DNA of 64,000 nt, taken from contig NZ_CP107945.1 in NCBI RefSeq assembly GCF_036057275.1, positions 2,604,001-2,668,000 of the forward strand. Reading direction: 5' to 3'. The notes under the pieces were generated by a model. It searched no databases. It was not told the DNA's origin and worked only from the letters and a program-made list of their open reading frames with translations. Of this stretch, positions 26,779 to 39,170 are shown piece after piece; the stretch's first letter is position 1, and every line of letters starts with the position of its first letter. The DNA is from Streptomyces sp. NBC_00390 (GTDB lineage: Bacteria; Actinomycetota; Actinomycetes; Streptomycetales; Streptomycetaceae). Made by a program: the position numbers and the translations under genes.

Positions 26779-28905
26779 CTAGTTCACGACATGGCCCGAA
26801 GGGCGGTCCGCTTCGGCCGGCCCCGGCGCGGCGGCGGGCAGTTCCGCCGGACGGCACCAGCCCCGCTTGCCCCTGGCCCGCAGCCACGCCGTCGTCTCCT
26901 GCGGCGGCATCGCTGCGGCGACCAGCCATCCCTGCACCGCGTCGCACCGCAGGTCGCGCAGCCGCTCCCAGGTCTCGTCGTCCTCGACGCCCTCGGCGAC
27001 CACCAGCAGTCCGAGCGAATGGGCGAGGTCGACCGTGCAGCGGACGATCTCCGCGTCCTCGTTGTCGACGGCGAGCCGGGCGACGAAGGACCGGTCGATC
27101 TTGAGCTCACTGACCGGAAGGCGGCGCAGATGGACCAGAGAGGAGTAGCCGGTGCCGAAGTCGTCCAGCGACATCTTCACCCCGTGGTCGGCGAGCCCGG
27201 CCAGCGTGTCGGCGGCGCGCTGCGGGTCCTCCAGCAGCACATGCTCCGTGATCTCCAGCTGGAGCGCCCCGGCCGGGACGCCGTGCCGGGCGAGGCGGGC
27301 GGCGACGGCTCCGGCGAATCCGGGGGTGTGGACGTCGCGCGGTGAGACATTGACGGCTACGGGGACGTTGAGCCCCTGGGCCCGCCACCTGGCGACCTGG
27401 GCGAGCGCGGTGTCGAGGACGTACTCCGTCAGATGCGGCATCAGGCCGGAGGATTCCGCGATGGCGATGAACTCGTCCGGGGGGACCCGGCCCCGCTCCG
27501 GATGCACCCAGCGGACCAGCGCCTCGAGTCCCGCGACCTGGCCGTCGAAGCGGACCTTGGGCTGGTAGTGCAGCTCGACGTCGCCGGCGTCGAGCGCCCG
27601 GCGCAGATCGCCCAGCAGGCCCAGCCGGTCGGGCGTGTTGCTGTCGCGCTTGGACTCGTACACCTCGACGCCGGTACGGTCACGCTTCGCCTGGTACATG
27701 GCGACGTCGGCGCGGCGCAGCAGGCCCTCTGCGTCGAGTGCGTGGTCGGGGAAGACGGCGACCCCGGCACTGGCCTCCAGGACGAGGGTGAGGCCGTCGA
27801 GGTCGAGGGGCGAGGAGAGCTCGGCGACGAGGTGGCGGGCGACGCGCTGGGCGCTCGTGGCGGAGTCGGCGGTGGGCAACAGCACGGCGAACTCGTCGCC
27901 GCCGAGCCGCGCCGCCTCGGCCCCGCGCGGCAGGGCGAGCCGCAGCCGCTCGGCGATCTGGAGCAGGAGCCGGTCGCCGGCGAGGTGGCCGAGGGTGTCG
28001 TTGACGGACCGGAAGCGGTCGAGGTCGATCAGTACGAGGGCGGACCGTGCTCCGCTGCTCTCGGCGTCCTCCAGCGCGGCCCAGGTGCGCTCCAGCAGCC
28101 ACTGGCGGTTGGGCAGGCCGGTGAGCGGGTCGCGCAGCTGCTCCTCGGCCCTGGCCCTGGCTATCCAGAGGGTGGAGTCCAGGGCGATCAGCGGCACGGC
28201 GAACAGCGGCAGCAGCAGTGGCATCGCGACGGCGACCACGCAGATCAGCGGAGCGATGCCGAGCAGGGCGACGGCGACAAGTCCCTGCCGGACCAGGGCC
28301 GTACGGGCGACGGTGGGCAGCCCGCCGCCCGACGGGGTCAGCACGTACCAGAGCAGCAGCCGGGTGACGGCGAGATACGCGGTGGCCGCGAGGATCACCT
28401 CGGGGGCGGCCGAGATCCCCCAGTGGAGCGGGTCCCAGGGCACCTCGACGGTGGGAACGACCCCGAACACGGCGAGGGCGAGCGCCGCGGCGCCGATGCC
28501 CAGGATGTCGACGGCGCCGTGCAGCAGCCCCTGGCGCCGGCGGGTGGGGCAGGCGGCGCCGACCAGGGTGACGACGGCCAGGCTGACGAGCCCGGCGGGC
28601 AGCCAGCCGAACAGCAGGAGGGCGGCGAGGGTGAGGGCGGCACCGGAGCCGGTGCCGCCCCACCAGCGGTCGCGGCCCAGTGCGACGAGATGGCCGACGA
28701 TGATCCCGGTGAGCAGGGCGAGCGACCAGCCGACCGTGCCGGAGGGGAAGAGCGCATGGCTCTCCCGGACCGCCTGGACGATGCCGGTCAGCAGGACGAG
28801 CACGGCGCAGGCGACAACGGCCAGGGGCAGCCCGGGGGTTCGGCCCAGCAGGGCCACAAGTGCACGCGGCCGTGTGACCGGGTCGGCGCTCTCGGTCGGT
28901 TTCAT
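26779..28905 (-). CDS. rmdB: Membrane GGDEF-EAL protein, c-di-GMP phosphodiesterase type
   Basis: A 708-residue c-di-GMP protein with six or more N-terminal membrane helices, then GGDEF and EAL domains. Both keep their signatures: AARLGGDEFAVLLP, GLEALVRWVHPERG, NVSPRDVHTPG, LEITEHVLLED and SLDDFGTGYSSLVH. The usual RxxD inhibitory site before GGDEF reads RGAE, so product inhibition of the cyclase may be weakened. The EAL domain looks fully active. The architecture and the position beside ligA match what I recall as RmdB, a phosphodiesterase affecting aerial development in S. coelicolor. ATG 28905 with GGGA before it was chosen; the frame runs on upstream without coding character. Confidence 0.87.
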   Translation of the reverse strand: MKPTESADPVTRPRALVALLGRTPGLPLAVVACAVLVLLTGIVQAVRESHALFPSGTVGWSLALLTGIIVGHLVALGRDRWWGGTGSGAALTLAALLLFGWLPAGLVSLAVVTLVGAACPTRRRQGLLHGAVDILGIGAAALALAVFGVVPTVEVPWDPLHWGISAAPEVILAATAYLAVTRLLLWYVLTPSGGGLPTVARTALVRQGLVAVALLGIAPLICVVAVAMPLLLPLFAVPLIALDSTLWIARARAEEQLRDPLTGLPNRQWLLERTWAALEDAESSGARSALVLIDLDRFRSVNDTLGHLAGDRLLLQIAERLRLALPRGAEAARLGGDEFAVLLPTADSATSAQRVARHLVAELSSPLDLDGLTLVLEASAGVAVFPDHALDAEGLLRRADVAMYQAKRDRTGVEVYESKRDSNTPDRLGLLGDLRRALDAGDVELHYQPKVRFDGQVAGLEALVRWVHPERGRVPPDEFIAIAESSGLMPHLTEYVLDTALAQVARWRAQGLNVPVAVNVSPRDVHTPGFAGAVAARLARHGVPAGALQLEITEHVLLEDPQRAADTLAGLADHGVKMSLDDFGTGYSSLVHLRRLPVSELKIDRSFVARLAVDNEDAEIVRCTVDLAHSLGLLVVAEGVEDDETWERLRDLRCDAVQGWLVAAAMPPQETTAWLRARGKRGWCRPAELPAAAPGPAEADRPSGHVVN

Positions 28906-29222
28906 TCCCGTCCCTCTCACAGCCGGCGGTGCCGATGCCTCGCGTTGGCTCCCTGTGTCGTGCCACCACGACTGAAATCCCACCACGCAGCCGTGCACGA
29001 CAGGCGCACATCTCAACAGTAGGGCGCAGGAGGCTCGGACGGGCAGCGCTCTACAGCTCTTGCCCGAATGCGACCTGGCCACCCTTCACCATCTGCTATG
29101 CGCTGAACGGGTGACCTGTACCGGCTGTTCCACCGGCGTGGAACGCGTCCGGATCCGGCCCCTGTTGGCGTACTCGAGCGCCTCGTGCGCCCCCGATGAG
29201 CGCCCCTCCCTGCCCCCCTTTG
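28906..29222. other. ligA-rmdB intergenic region
   Basis: These 317 bases hold the rmdB promoter. The notable sequence is the inverted repeat GTTCCAC-CGGC-GTGGAAC at 29127-29144. No gene or clear ligA terminator hairpin is seen. Confidence 0.45.
29127..29144. repeat. Inverted repeat upstream of rmdB
   Basis: GTTCCAC and GTGGAAC are perfect 7-base arms with a 4-base CGGC spacer, about 220 bases before rmdB and 80 bases after ligA. This is a possible operator for an unknown dimeric regulator. Confidence 0.35.
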
Positions 29223-32442
<3,220 letters not shown>

Positions 32443-32478
32443 CCGGGAAGCGTACGTGCCACGCCGGGCGCTCCGGGT

Positions 32479-32508
32479 GCTGCTGCCGGGACGGGGCCCG
32501 GCAGCAGC
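32479..32508 (-). terminator. Terminator of the secreted-protein gene
   Basis: A perfect 12-bp stem GCTGCTGCCGGG/CCCGGCAGCAGC with loop ACGGGG, starting six bases after the stop at 32515. Confidence 0.7.
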
Positions 32509-32514
32509 GTGCCG

Positions 32515-33327
32515 TCAGCGGACGTCGACGAAGTCGCCGGTCGCCGTGGCGGTGCCCGTGGTGGTGGTGCCGCCGAAGACGAAGCGCCGGTAGCCGTCGG
32601 CAGAGGCCGTGACGGTGGTCTTCAGCGCACCGGTTGAGCTGGTCTTCACCTTCTTGACGGTGGTGCAGGCCGAGCTGTCCGCCTTGCGGAACCGGAGCTC
32701 GACCGACTGGCTGCCGTAGCCGGTGTACTTGTGCTTCACCCGGTCCGCACGGGTGAGGCCGCCGGTCACGGTGAGCGCCCTGCCCTTCGTCACCGGCCCC
32801 GGGGAGGCGTTGACGGTGACCTTCGCCGCGCGCTGCACGCGGACGCCGCCGGGGGCCGTGTTGTACTCCTCGGCCTTGAGTCCGCCGTCGGCCTTCCACA
32901 GACGCTTGACGACGCCGATCTTCCAGGTGGTGGCGTCATTGCCGGAGTCGAGGCGGTAGGGCGGGTCGATGTACAGGTTGCCCTCGCAGCGTGCCGTCCG
33001 GGCGCTCTGCTCGTAGCAGGTGTAACCCCCGACGTAGATGCCGCCGTTGTCGGCTCCCTTGGCGGGGGTGGTGTCGTGGTAGAGGAATGGGTGCGCGTCG
33101 TAGCGGAACGGGTCGGCGGTGCTGTAGCCGGCGGGCAGCGAGATACGGAAGGAGAGGGCCGGCTCCTTCACCTGGGTGGTCCCCACCACGACGGGCCTGC
33201 CGCCGTTGATCACGATGTCCGACACGGTGATGCCGGTGGCCGCGGCCTGCGCCGGAGGGGCGGTGAGCACCGTCAGGGCCAGGGCTCCCACGAGAGCGGC
33301 CACGGTGCCGGGTCTGCCTGATGTCAT
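32515..33327 (-). CDS. Secreted protein of unknown function
   Basis: A 270-residue exported protein with a Sec signal (MTSGRPGTVAALVGALALTV, cleavage near APPAQAAA). The mature protein is Thr/Lys/Gly-rich and beta-strand-like throughout, with two cysteines in YTCYEQSARTARCEGN and another in SSACTTVKKVK. The C-terminal half, with VTVNASPGPVTKGRALTVTG and TTVTASADGYRRFVFGG, resembles repeated Ig-like modules found in Streptomyces exoproteins. No enzyme motif is seen. ATG 33327 follows AGAGGT. Confidence 0.7.
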   Translation of the reverse strand: MTSGRPGTVAALVGALALTVLTAPPAQAAATGITVSDIVINGGRPVVVGTTQVKEPALSFRISLPAGYSTADPFRYDAHPFLYHDTTPAKGADNGGIYVGGYTCYEQSARTARCEGNLYIDPPYRLDSGNDATTWKIGVVKRLWKADGGLKAEEYNTAPGGVRVQRAAKVTVNASPGPVTKGRALTVTGGLTRADRVKHKYTGYGSQSVELRFRKADSSACTTVKKVKTSSTGALKTTVTASADGYRRFVFGGTTTTGTATATGDFVDVR

Positions 33328-33480
33328 GCGTACCTCTTGCCTTCGTACAGGACGGGAGAACCCGCCCGCGGGACAGGGCACCGCAGGGCGGGGCGGCAGG
33401 CTGTCAGCGGCGCGACCAGGCAGTTCCCGGCAGGGTGATCATGCCGATGCGCTGCCCCGGACCGGTCCTGGCCCGGTCCC

Positions 33481-34179
33481 TCAGCGTCCCGGCCGGACCG
33501 TCAGATCGTTGATCTCGGCGTCGCGAGGCAGATCCAGTGCGGTCAGGATCGTCGTGGCCACCGACTCCGGGTCGATCCAGCGGGACTCGTCGTACTCCTT
33601 GCCCTCCTGGGAGTGCACCTTGGCCTGCATCGGGCTCGCGGTGCGCCCCGGATAGACGGACGTCACGCGCACCCCGTTGCCGTGTTCCTCGTGGCGCAAC
33701 GAGTCGGCGAGCGCCTTCAGACCGTGCTTGGAGGCCGCGTACGCAGCCCATTCTGCATGGGCGTTGAGCCCGGCGCCGGAGTTGACGAAGACCACATGCC
33801 CCTGGGCGACCCGCAGTTGGGGCAGGAAGAGCCGGGTCAGCTCGGCCGGTGCGACGAGGTTGACGTCGAGCTGGCTGTGCCAGGTCCTGGGGGTGAGTTC
33901 GCCGACGCTCCCGAGGTCGACGATGCCGGCGATGTGCAGCAGCGAGTCGATGCGGTCGGGCAGCGTCTGGTGACCGAGCGCCCAGGAGATGCGGTCAGGG
34001 GCCGCGAGGTCGGCGACGAGCGTACGGGCGCCGGTGTACCGGTCGGCGAGCTCCTTGGCGCGGCCGGCGTCGCGGGCCACGAGGACGAGGTCGTCGCCGC
34101 GCTCGCGCAGACGGCGCGCGACGGCGGCGCCGATGCCGGATCCGGCGCCGGTGATCAGATGGGTAGCCATGTCCGCCAT
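33481..34179 (-). CDS. Short-chain dehydrogenase/reductase
   Basis: A classical 232-residue SDR. The NAD(P) site is THLITGAGSGIGAAVARRL, the NAG-type motif appears as LLHIAGIVDLG, and the catalytic Ser and Tyr/Lys lie in VFVNSGAGLNAH and YAASKHGLK. Substrate unknown. It follows the LOG-family gene by 15 bases and is probably cotranscribed. The start may be ATG 34179 or ATG 34170 (MATHLITG). Confidence 0.9.
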   Translation of the reverse strand: MADMATHLITGAGSGIGAAVARRLRERGDDLVLVARDAGRAKELADRYTGARTLVADLAAPDRISWALGHQTLPDRIDSLLHIAGIVDLGSVGELTPRTWHSQLDVNLVAPAELTRLFLPQLRVAQGHVVFVNSGAGLNAHAEWAAYAASKHGLKALADSLRHEEHGNGVRVTSVYPGRTASPMQAKVHSQEGKEYDESRWIDPESVATTILTALDLPRDAEINDLTVRPGR

Positions 34180-34194
34180 GCTCGCACCACTGCG

Positions 34195-34734
34195 CTACTG
34201 CACGCCCGCCGACTCCTCCAGGTATGCCAGCGCCCCGGCGGCGTCCTCGGCGAAGAACACCAGCTCGGTCAGGGGCACCGGCAGGAAGCCCTCGGCCTCC
34301 ATCCGCAGGAACTGCTGCTTCAACCCGTCGTAGAAGCCCGCCGTGTTCAGCAGGACGACCGGCTTGGTGGTCCTGCCGTGCTTCTTCAGCTCCAGGATCT
34401 CGGTGGCCTCGTCCAGCGTCCCGGCACCGCCCACCATGATCACCACCGCGTCCGACTTGGCGAGCAGCAGCGCCTTTCGCTCGGCCAGGTCCTTGGCGAT
34501 CACCATCTCGTCGGCGCTCGCCCGGGCGTTCGCGGCCAGGAACCCCACGGACACGCCCACCAGCCGCCCGCCCGCCTCCTGCACACCGTCCGCGACGACC
34601 TTCATCAGCCCGCACTCGGAGCCGCCCCACACGAGCGTGTGGCCGCCCTTGCCGATGAGCTTCGCGAACTCGCGAGCGGGGACGGTGTAACGGTCGTCGA
34701 GGTCGGCGGCGGAAAGGAAGACGCAGATGTTCAT
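34195..34734 (-). CDS. LOG-family phosphoribohydrolase
   Basis: A 179-residue Rossmann-like protein of the LOG/TIGR00730 family. The nucleotide motif GGAGTLDEATE matches the family PGGxGTxxE (the proline is valine here), and LVWGGSECGLMKVVADGV is the other signature. In plants and several bacteria such enzymes release cytokinin bases from nucleotides, while others act on other nucleotide 5'-monophosphates. ATG 34734 is preferred; the frame is open far upstream but has no coding look. Confidence 0.85.
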   Translation of the reverse strand: MNICVFLSAADLDDRYTVPAREFAKLIGKGGHTLVWGGSECGLMKVVADGVQEAGGRLVGVSVGFLAANARASADEMVIAKDLAERKALLLAKSDAVVIMVGGAGTLDEATEILELKKHGRTTKPVVLLNTAGFYDGLKQQFLRMEAEGFLPVPLTELVFFAEDAAGALAYLEESAGVQ

Positions 34735-35147
34735 GGATCCCACGGTACGGGCCGCCGGCGGAGTCTCTCCGTGTCTCTCCTCCACGGCCGCCACCGCACC
34801 CTGCCGGGCCAGACGCACGAGGTGGCGCCGCATGTGCCGGCGCCAGCGTCGGTGGACTTCCTCGACGAGTGACCCGGGGGGTCCAGCGGCGGCACGCGAC
34901 GAAATCCCTTGTCGCCGTGGTGAATTCGCAGCTCGCGACAGTGTCGGCCACGGGCGTCCGCCTCGAACAGGCCCGCGGCCCCACGCCCTTGCCGCAGCTG
35001 CTTCAGGCCCTGGCCAGCGCACATCGGCCACACGTCGTCCCGTTGCGTGACTCTCGCGGCCGGCCGGAGAGCAAATCCGTTGATGCCACCGGAATCGGCG
35101 TGCCATGATCCGCGCATGACCTACGGAATCGAGTCCCACCCCGCCCG
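34735..35147. other. 413-base gap upstream of the LOG gene
   Basis: No recognisable gene. Short open frames on both strands end without motifs. The right end holds a possible promoter (TTGATG at 35080-35085 and CATGAT at 35104-35109, 18 bases apart) and an 11-codon mini-ORF. The rest may be decayed coding sequence. Confidence 0.5.
35080..35109 (+). promoter_or_regulatory. Possible promoter of the 597-residue unknown gene
   Basis: TTGATG, 18 bases, CATGAT. The predicted start falls at about 35115, at the ATG of the mini-ORF. Confidence 0.35.
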
Positions 35148-35151
35148 GTGA
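35116..35151 (+). CDS. 11-residue upstream mini-ORF (MTYGIESHPAR)
   Basis: ATG 35116 to TGA 35151. The stop overlaps the GTG of the next gene as GTGA, the arrangement typical of translational coupling. The ATG follows the candidate -10 by six bases, so it could be translated from a leaderless transcript. Coding potential is unproven at this length. Confidence 0.35.
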   Translation: MTYGIESHPAR

Positions 35152-36941
35152 GCGCCCCGGAAGAGCGCACCGCGCTCCCCCAGCCGGCCTCCCTGTACGC
35201 CTACGCCCTGCGCCTTCAGCACGCGGAGCCCGACGGCCGCCTGCCGATGGGCGGCTACTCACTACCGGACGCACCAGAGCGCCGAGCCCGGCCCAGCCGC
35301 GACTGGCGGGAGTCCGAGGAAGCCGCGCGTAAGGCCCTCGAACCCCTGCTGACCGAGGCAGACACGCCCCGTGCCGCCGAAGAGGTGGATCGCCGCCTGT
35401 GCGAGGCAGGGGTGAACACCCGTCACATCTTCTCGGTAGTCGACAAGATGACAGTGCCCGACGAGGAGCAGGCCAGGACCCTCGGGCGGCGCCTCGCCCG
35501 CTCCGGCACCACGGCGTACGCCGTGGGCACCGGCATCGCCCTCCTCACACGCCTCGGCGAGCCGGAGGACGTGCCCTGCCTCAGGACCCTCGGCCTGCTG
35601 CGCGGTTTCACCCGGCATGCGATCCGGGCACTCGATGCGATCGACGTCCCGACCGCAGCCCTGCTGTGGCTCGGCTGCTACACGCGAGAGAGTGAGCTGC
35701 GACCGTTGATCGACGCCCTCACCGCCCGCGACGACGAGGCGGCACGGGCCGGGCTGCTCCGGGTACCCATGGATCCGCGCACCGTGGACTCCGCAATCGC
35801 CCGACGGATCGCCGAGAGCGTTCTCCTCTCCGGCCTTCTCCGCGACGAGCCGGCCGACGAGGCGATCCTGGCTCAGGGGGCACGGCTGCTGGCCCGGATG
35901 ACGAGCCCGCGGCACTACGAGGCGGAGATCCGCAGCTACCGGGATGCCGTCACCGTGTACGCCGCCGTGATCGCCCGGGCCTCCCGCCTCACCCCGTCCC
36001 TCGACCACTACGCCACGCTGCTCGCTCTCGCGCTCGACCTGCACAGCGGGCCCAGCGTGCTGCTGGACTGGAGACCCGGACAACGGGAGGCACTGCTCGA
36101 CGCCCTGGACTCGCTGCTCACCACGCCCGACTGGGCCGCCGTGCTGGACGCCCGCGAACCGGCCGATCCCGCTGAGCGCCATCGGCTCCGGTGGGCGCGC
36201 CGCACCGCCCGTCAGCCGTTCACCGCCGGGCCCGACGCGTTCCCCCTGCGGATCGAGGTCGTCGTGCGCGACCCGGCGGACCCCGACATCGTGGAGACCC
36301 GGTTCCTCGTCGACAAACGCCCGCTGGTCCCCGAGGCGTTCGGCCGGGGGCCGGGCCACTCCCCCGAATATCTGCTTCACAGCGGTTCGCTGCGGGCCAC
36401 GGCGGACGGCCAGGAGGTGCAACTGGCTGAGGCGTACTGCACCGAGGGATGCTGCGGCGCGCTGTTCGTCACCGTCGGCCGCGACGGCGACGAGGTGGTG
36501 TGGGGCGGCTGGCGCGGCACCTCCAAGGGCGTGGTGCTCCCCGAGTACCGCTTCGACGCCGCCGCGTACGACGCCGAGATCACGCGGGCCGAGACCGACC
36601 ACTCCTGGGCGTGGCCTGCCCGGACGACGGCCCGGCTGATCACGAACGGCCTCCGCGAGTCGCCGGATGTCGTCAGCCGGTGGCGGCTGAGCCGGGGCCG
36701 GGCGGGCACGGATTCCTCGGACCCGGACACGGTTGTGATGTGGTTCTTCTTCCAGCCGGAAGAGGACGGCCCGTGGCTGCAGTTCAGTTGGCAGCTCCCG
36801 GACGACGGCACGCCCCCCGAGGCACGGGCTGCGGCGGTGCTGCGGCGACTGGCCGAGGAGGACCCGAAGGGATACGCGAAGATCAGCGGCGGCTCGCGGG
36901 AGTACGCGGAGCAGCTGGGGTTCCCCTGGCCGGAAGGCTGA
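35148..36941 (+). CDS. Large protein of unknown function
   Basis: A 597-residue soluble protein that I do not recognise. Residues about 60-370 are leucine/alanine-rich amphipathic helices that may form HEAT-like repeats (LLTRLGEPEDVPCLRTLGLL, HYATLLALALDLHSG). The C-terminal 200 residues are different: beta-rich, with a Cys cluster AYCTEGCCGALFVTVGRDGD and tryptophan-rich strands (DEVVWGGWRGTSKG). This suggests a two-domain protein with a possible metal or disulfide site in the second part. There is no signal peptide. GTG 35148 overlaps the stop of a mini-ORF; no separate ribosome site is obvious. Confidence 0.75.
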   Translation: MSAPEERTALPQPASLYAYALRLQHAEPDGRLPMGGYSLPDAPERRARPSRDWRESEEAARKALEPLLTEADTPRAAEEVDRRLCEAGVNTRHIFSVVDKMTVPDEEQARTLGRRLARSGTTAYAVGTGIALLTRLGEPEDVPCLRTLGLLRGFTRHAIRALDAIDVPTAALLWLGCYTRESELRPLIDALTARDDEAARAGLLRVPMDPRTVDSAIARRIAESVLLSGLLRDEPADEAILAQGARLLARMTSPRHYEAEIRSYRDAVTVYAAVIARASRLTPSLDHYATLLALALDLHSGPSVLLDWRPGQREALLDALDSLLTTPDWAAVLDAREPADPAERHRLRWARRTARQPFTAGPDAFPLRIEVVVRDPADPDIVETRFLVDKRPLVPEAFGRGPGHSPEYLLHSGSLRATADGQEVQLAEAYCTEGCCGALFVTVGRDGDEVVWGGWRGTSKGVVLPEYRFDAAAYDAEITRAETDHSWAWPARTTARLITNGLRESPDVVSRWRLSRGRAGTDSSDPDTVVMWFFFQPEEDGPWLQFSWQLPDDGTPPEARAAAVLRRLAEEDPKGYAKISGGSREYAEQLGFPWPEG

Positions 36942-37134
36942 CGCCGACGTGGCCGGCGGCGACGAGTCCGCGGGGCACGCGCAGGGGCCCGCACACGGCT
37001 GCAGTCGTCTGCCGTGCCCCGTGCGGCGAACCGGGCCACCGGCTACCGGTGCGGGCGGCCCACGGAAGGGACGAGCGACGGGACGGCGCCCGGATGTCTG
37101 CTGACCTCGATCAAGGTGACCGTCGCCATGTGGC

Positions 37135-38259
37135 TCACGCCACCGACGCCGCCCTGCGCCGCGTCGTCGCGATCGTCGCCGAACCGACCACGCGGGTGCC
37201 GTCGTACAGCACGATCGCCTGGCCGGGTGCGACCGCGCGGACCGGCTCGGTGAAAGTGACACGCAGCTCGCCCTCGACCAGCTCCGCAGTCGTCTCCGTC
37301 TCGCCGCCGTGGGCGCGCAGCTGGGCGGTGTACGTGCCCGGGCCGGTCGGCGCCGCGCCGCACCAGCGCGGCTTGATCGCGGTCAGCGAGACGACGTCCA
37401 GCGCCTCGGCGGGGCCGACTGTCACGGTGTTGTTCACCGGGGAGATGTCGAGGACGTAGCGCGGCTTGCCGTCGGGGGCCGGGTGGCCGATGCGCAGACC
37501 CTTGCGCTGGCCGATCGTGAAGCCGAAGGCCCCGTCGTGGCTGCCGAGCCTGGTGCCCGACTCGTCGACGATGTCGCCCTCGGCCGTGCCCAGCCGCGAG
37601 GCGAGGAAGCCCTGGGTGTCACCGTCGGCGATGAAGCAGATGTCGTGGCTGTCGGGCTTCTTCGCGACGGCCAGACCGCGGCGCTCCGCCTCCGCCCTGA
37701 TCTCGTCCTTCGTGGTGAGCGTGTCCCCGAGCGGGAACATGGCGTGCGCCAGCTGCTTCTCGTCCAGCACTCCGAGGACGTACGACTGATCCTTGGCCAT
37801 GTCGCTGGCGCGGTGCAGCTCGCGGCTGCCGTCCTCGTTCAGGACGACGGTCGCGTAGTGGCCCGTGCACACCGCGTCGAAGCCCAGCGCCAGCGCCTTG
37901 TCGAGCAGCGCGGCGAACTTGATCTTCTCGTTGCAGCGCAGGCACGGGTTGGGCGTACGGCCCGCCTCGTACTCGGCGATGAAGTCCTCGACCACGTCCT
38001 CGCGGAACCTCTCGGCGAGATCCCACACATAGAACGGGATGCCGATCACGTCCGCGGCACGGCGGGCGTCGCGCGAGTCCTCGATGGTGCAGCAGCCCCG
38101 CGCGCCGGTGCGGAAGGACTGCGGGTTGGCGGAGAGCGCCAGGTGGACACCGGTGACATCGTGTCCGGCCTCGGCGGCGCGGGCGGCGGCGACGGCGGAA
38201 TCCACGCCGCCCGACATGGCGGCGAGCACGCGGAGGGGTCGCTGGGAAGTCTGAGTCAT
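37135..38259 (-). CDS. mnmA: tRNA-specific 2-thiouridylase
   Basis: MnmA (374 residues) activates U34 of Lys/Glu/Gln tRNAs with ATP and inserts sulfur delivered from a cysteine desulfurase. The PP-loop is [15 protein letters not shown]. The two catalytic cysteines are in [16 protein letters not shown] and [12 protein letters not shown]. The C-terminal beta domain carries the usual [13 protein letters not shown] loop ([13 protein letters not shown]). ATG 38259 is preferred ([18 protein letters not shown]). It lies on the same strand as the desulfurase at 39171, but an amidase gene on the opposite strand separates the two. Confidence 0.96.
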   Translation of the reverse strand: MTQTSQRPLRVLAAMSGGVDSAVAAARAAEAGHDVTGVHLALSANPQSFRTGARGCCTIEDSRDARRAADVIGIPFYVWDLAERFREDVVEDFIAEYEAGRTPNPCLRCNEKIKFAALLDKALALGFDAVCTGHYATVVLNEDGSRELHRASDMAKDQSYVLGVLDEKQLAHAMFPLGDTLTTKDEIRAEAERRGLAVAKKPDSHDICFIADGDTQGFLASRLGTAEGDIVDESGTRLGSHDGAFGFTIGQRKGLRIGHPAPDGKPRYVLDISPVNNTVTVGPAEALDVVSLTAIKPRWCGAAPTGPGTYTAQLRAHGGETETTAELVEGELRVTFTEPVRAVAPGQAIVLYDGTRVVGSATIATTRRRAASVA

Positions 38260-38320
38260 AGCGCTACCAGAGTACGGGGCGCCGGGAACCGATGGCTTGC
38301 GAGTATGCGTTGTGGGACGC

Positions 38321-39040
38321 ATGGGGAGTGACAGCAAGCGCGGCAGCCGCAGGAGCGAGGGCGGCCGCAAGGGCGGGGGGCGCGGCGTGAGCCGGCGCGC
38401 CGTGCTGATCGGCAGCGGTGCGGTCCTGGTGGGCACGGGCGTCGTGGCGCAGGACGCGCTCAGGCGGGCCTGGTGGCGGCTCCCGGGGGTGGCGAAGCCG
38501 CGCAAGGAGGGCGAGATCGACCACCTCGGCGCGGAGTGGACGGCCGCCTCCCGGGCGAACTGGCGGCTCGCCGACCGCCCCGACGACTACGGCATCGACC
38601 GCGTGATCATCCATGTGGTCCAGGGCAGTTACCGCTCGGCACTCAAGGTGTTCAAGGACCCCGGCCACGGGGCGGCGACGCACTACGTGGTGCGCAAGGA
38701 CGGGCATGTGGCCCAGCTGATCCGGGAGCTGGACGTGGCCTTCCACGCGGGGAACCGTTCGTTCAACGAGCGCAGCATCGGCATCGAGCACGAGGGGTTC
38801 GTGGACAAGCCCCGGGGTTTCACGGACGCGATGTACCGCTCGTCGGCGCGGCTGACGGCAGGCGTCTGCGCACGGTACGGCATACCGGTGGACCGCGAGC
38901 ACATCATCGGGCACGTGGAGGTGCCGGGTACGGATCACACGGACCCGGGCCCGCACTGGAACTGGGACCGGTATCTGAAGCTGGTACGCGAGGCGTCCCC
39001 CGCGGCACGCGAGGCAGTGCGGGCCGCGGAGTCCCGCTGA
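38321..39040 (+). CDS. Tat-exported N-acetylmuramoyl-L-alanine amidase
   Basis: A peptidoglycan amidase (about 239 residues) of the Amidase_2/PGRP family that cleaves the lactyl bond between muramic acid and L-Ala. The N-terminus has a Tat-like [17 protein letters not shown] with no lipobox. Zinc ligands are seen as [10 protein letters not shown] (His) and [16 protein letters not shown] (His and the family Asp/Pro), with [11 protein letters not shown] between. A TTG start eight codons earlier (38297) is also open. It faces away from mnmA, with about 60 bases between them. Confidence 0.85.
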   Translation: MGSDSKRGSRRSEGGRKGGGRGVSRRAVLIGSGAVLVGTGVVAQDALRRAWWRLPGVAKPRKEGEIDHLGAEWTAASRANWRLADRPDDYGIDRVIIHVVQGSYRSALKVFKDPGHGAATHYVVRKDGHVAQLIRELDVAFHAGNRSFNERSIGIEHEGFVDKPRGFTDAMYRSSARLTAGVCARYGIPVDREHIIGHVEVPGTDHTDPGPHWNWDRYLKLVREASPAAREAVRAAESR

Positions 39041-39170
39041 CGCGGGCGGCGGGGGGACAACTCCGGCGCACGAGGCGCCGGATGGGCTCCGGAACCGGCG
39101 GGTGCACCCGCGCCGTCGCGGCGCCGGGACCTGCCTGCCGGCGCGCCCCGGCGGGCCGTCGGGGCAGGCC

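Noticed and set aside
34735..35147. Possible decayed gene upstream of the LOG gene
   Set aside because: Frames on both strands have some coding-like codons, but none gives a recognisable domain or a start with a ribosome site. Listed only as an intergenic region.
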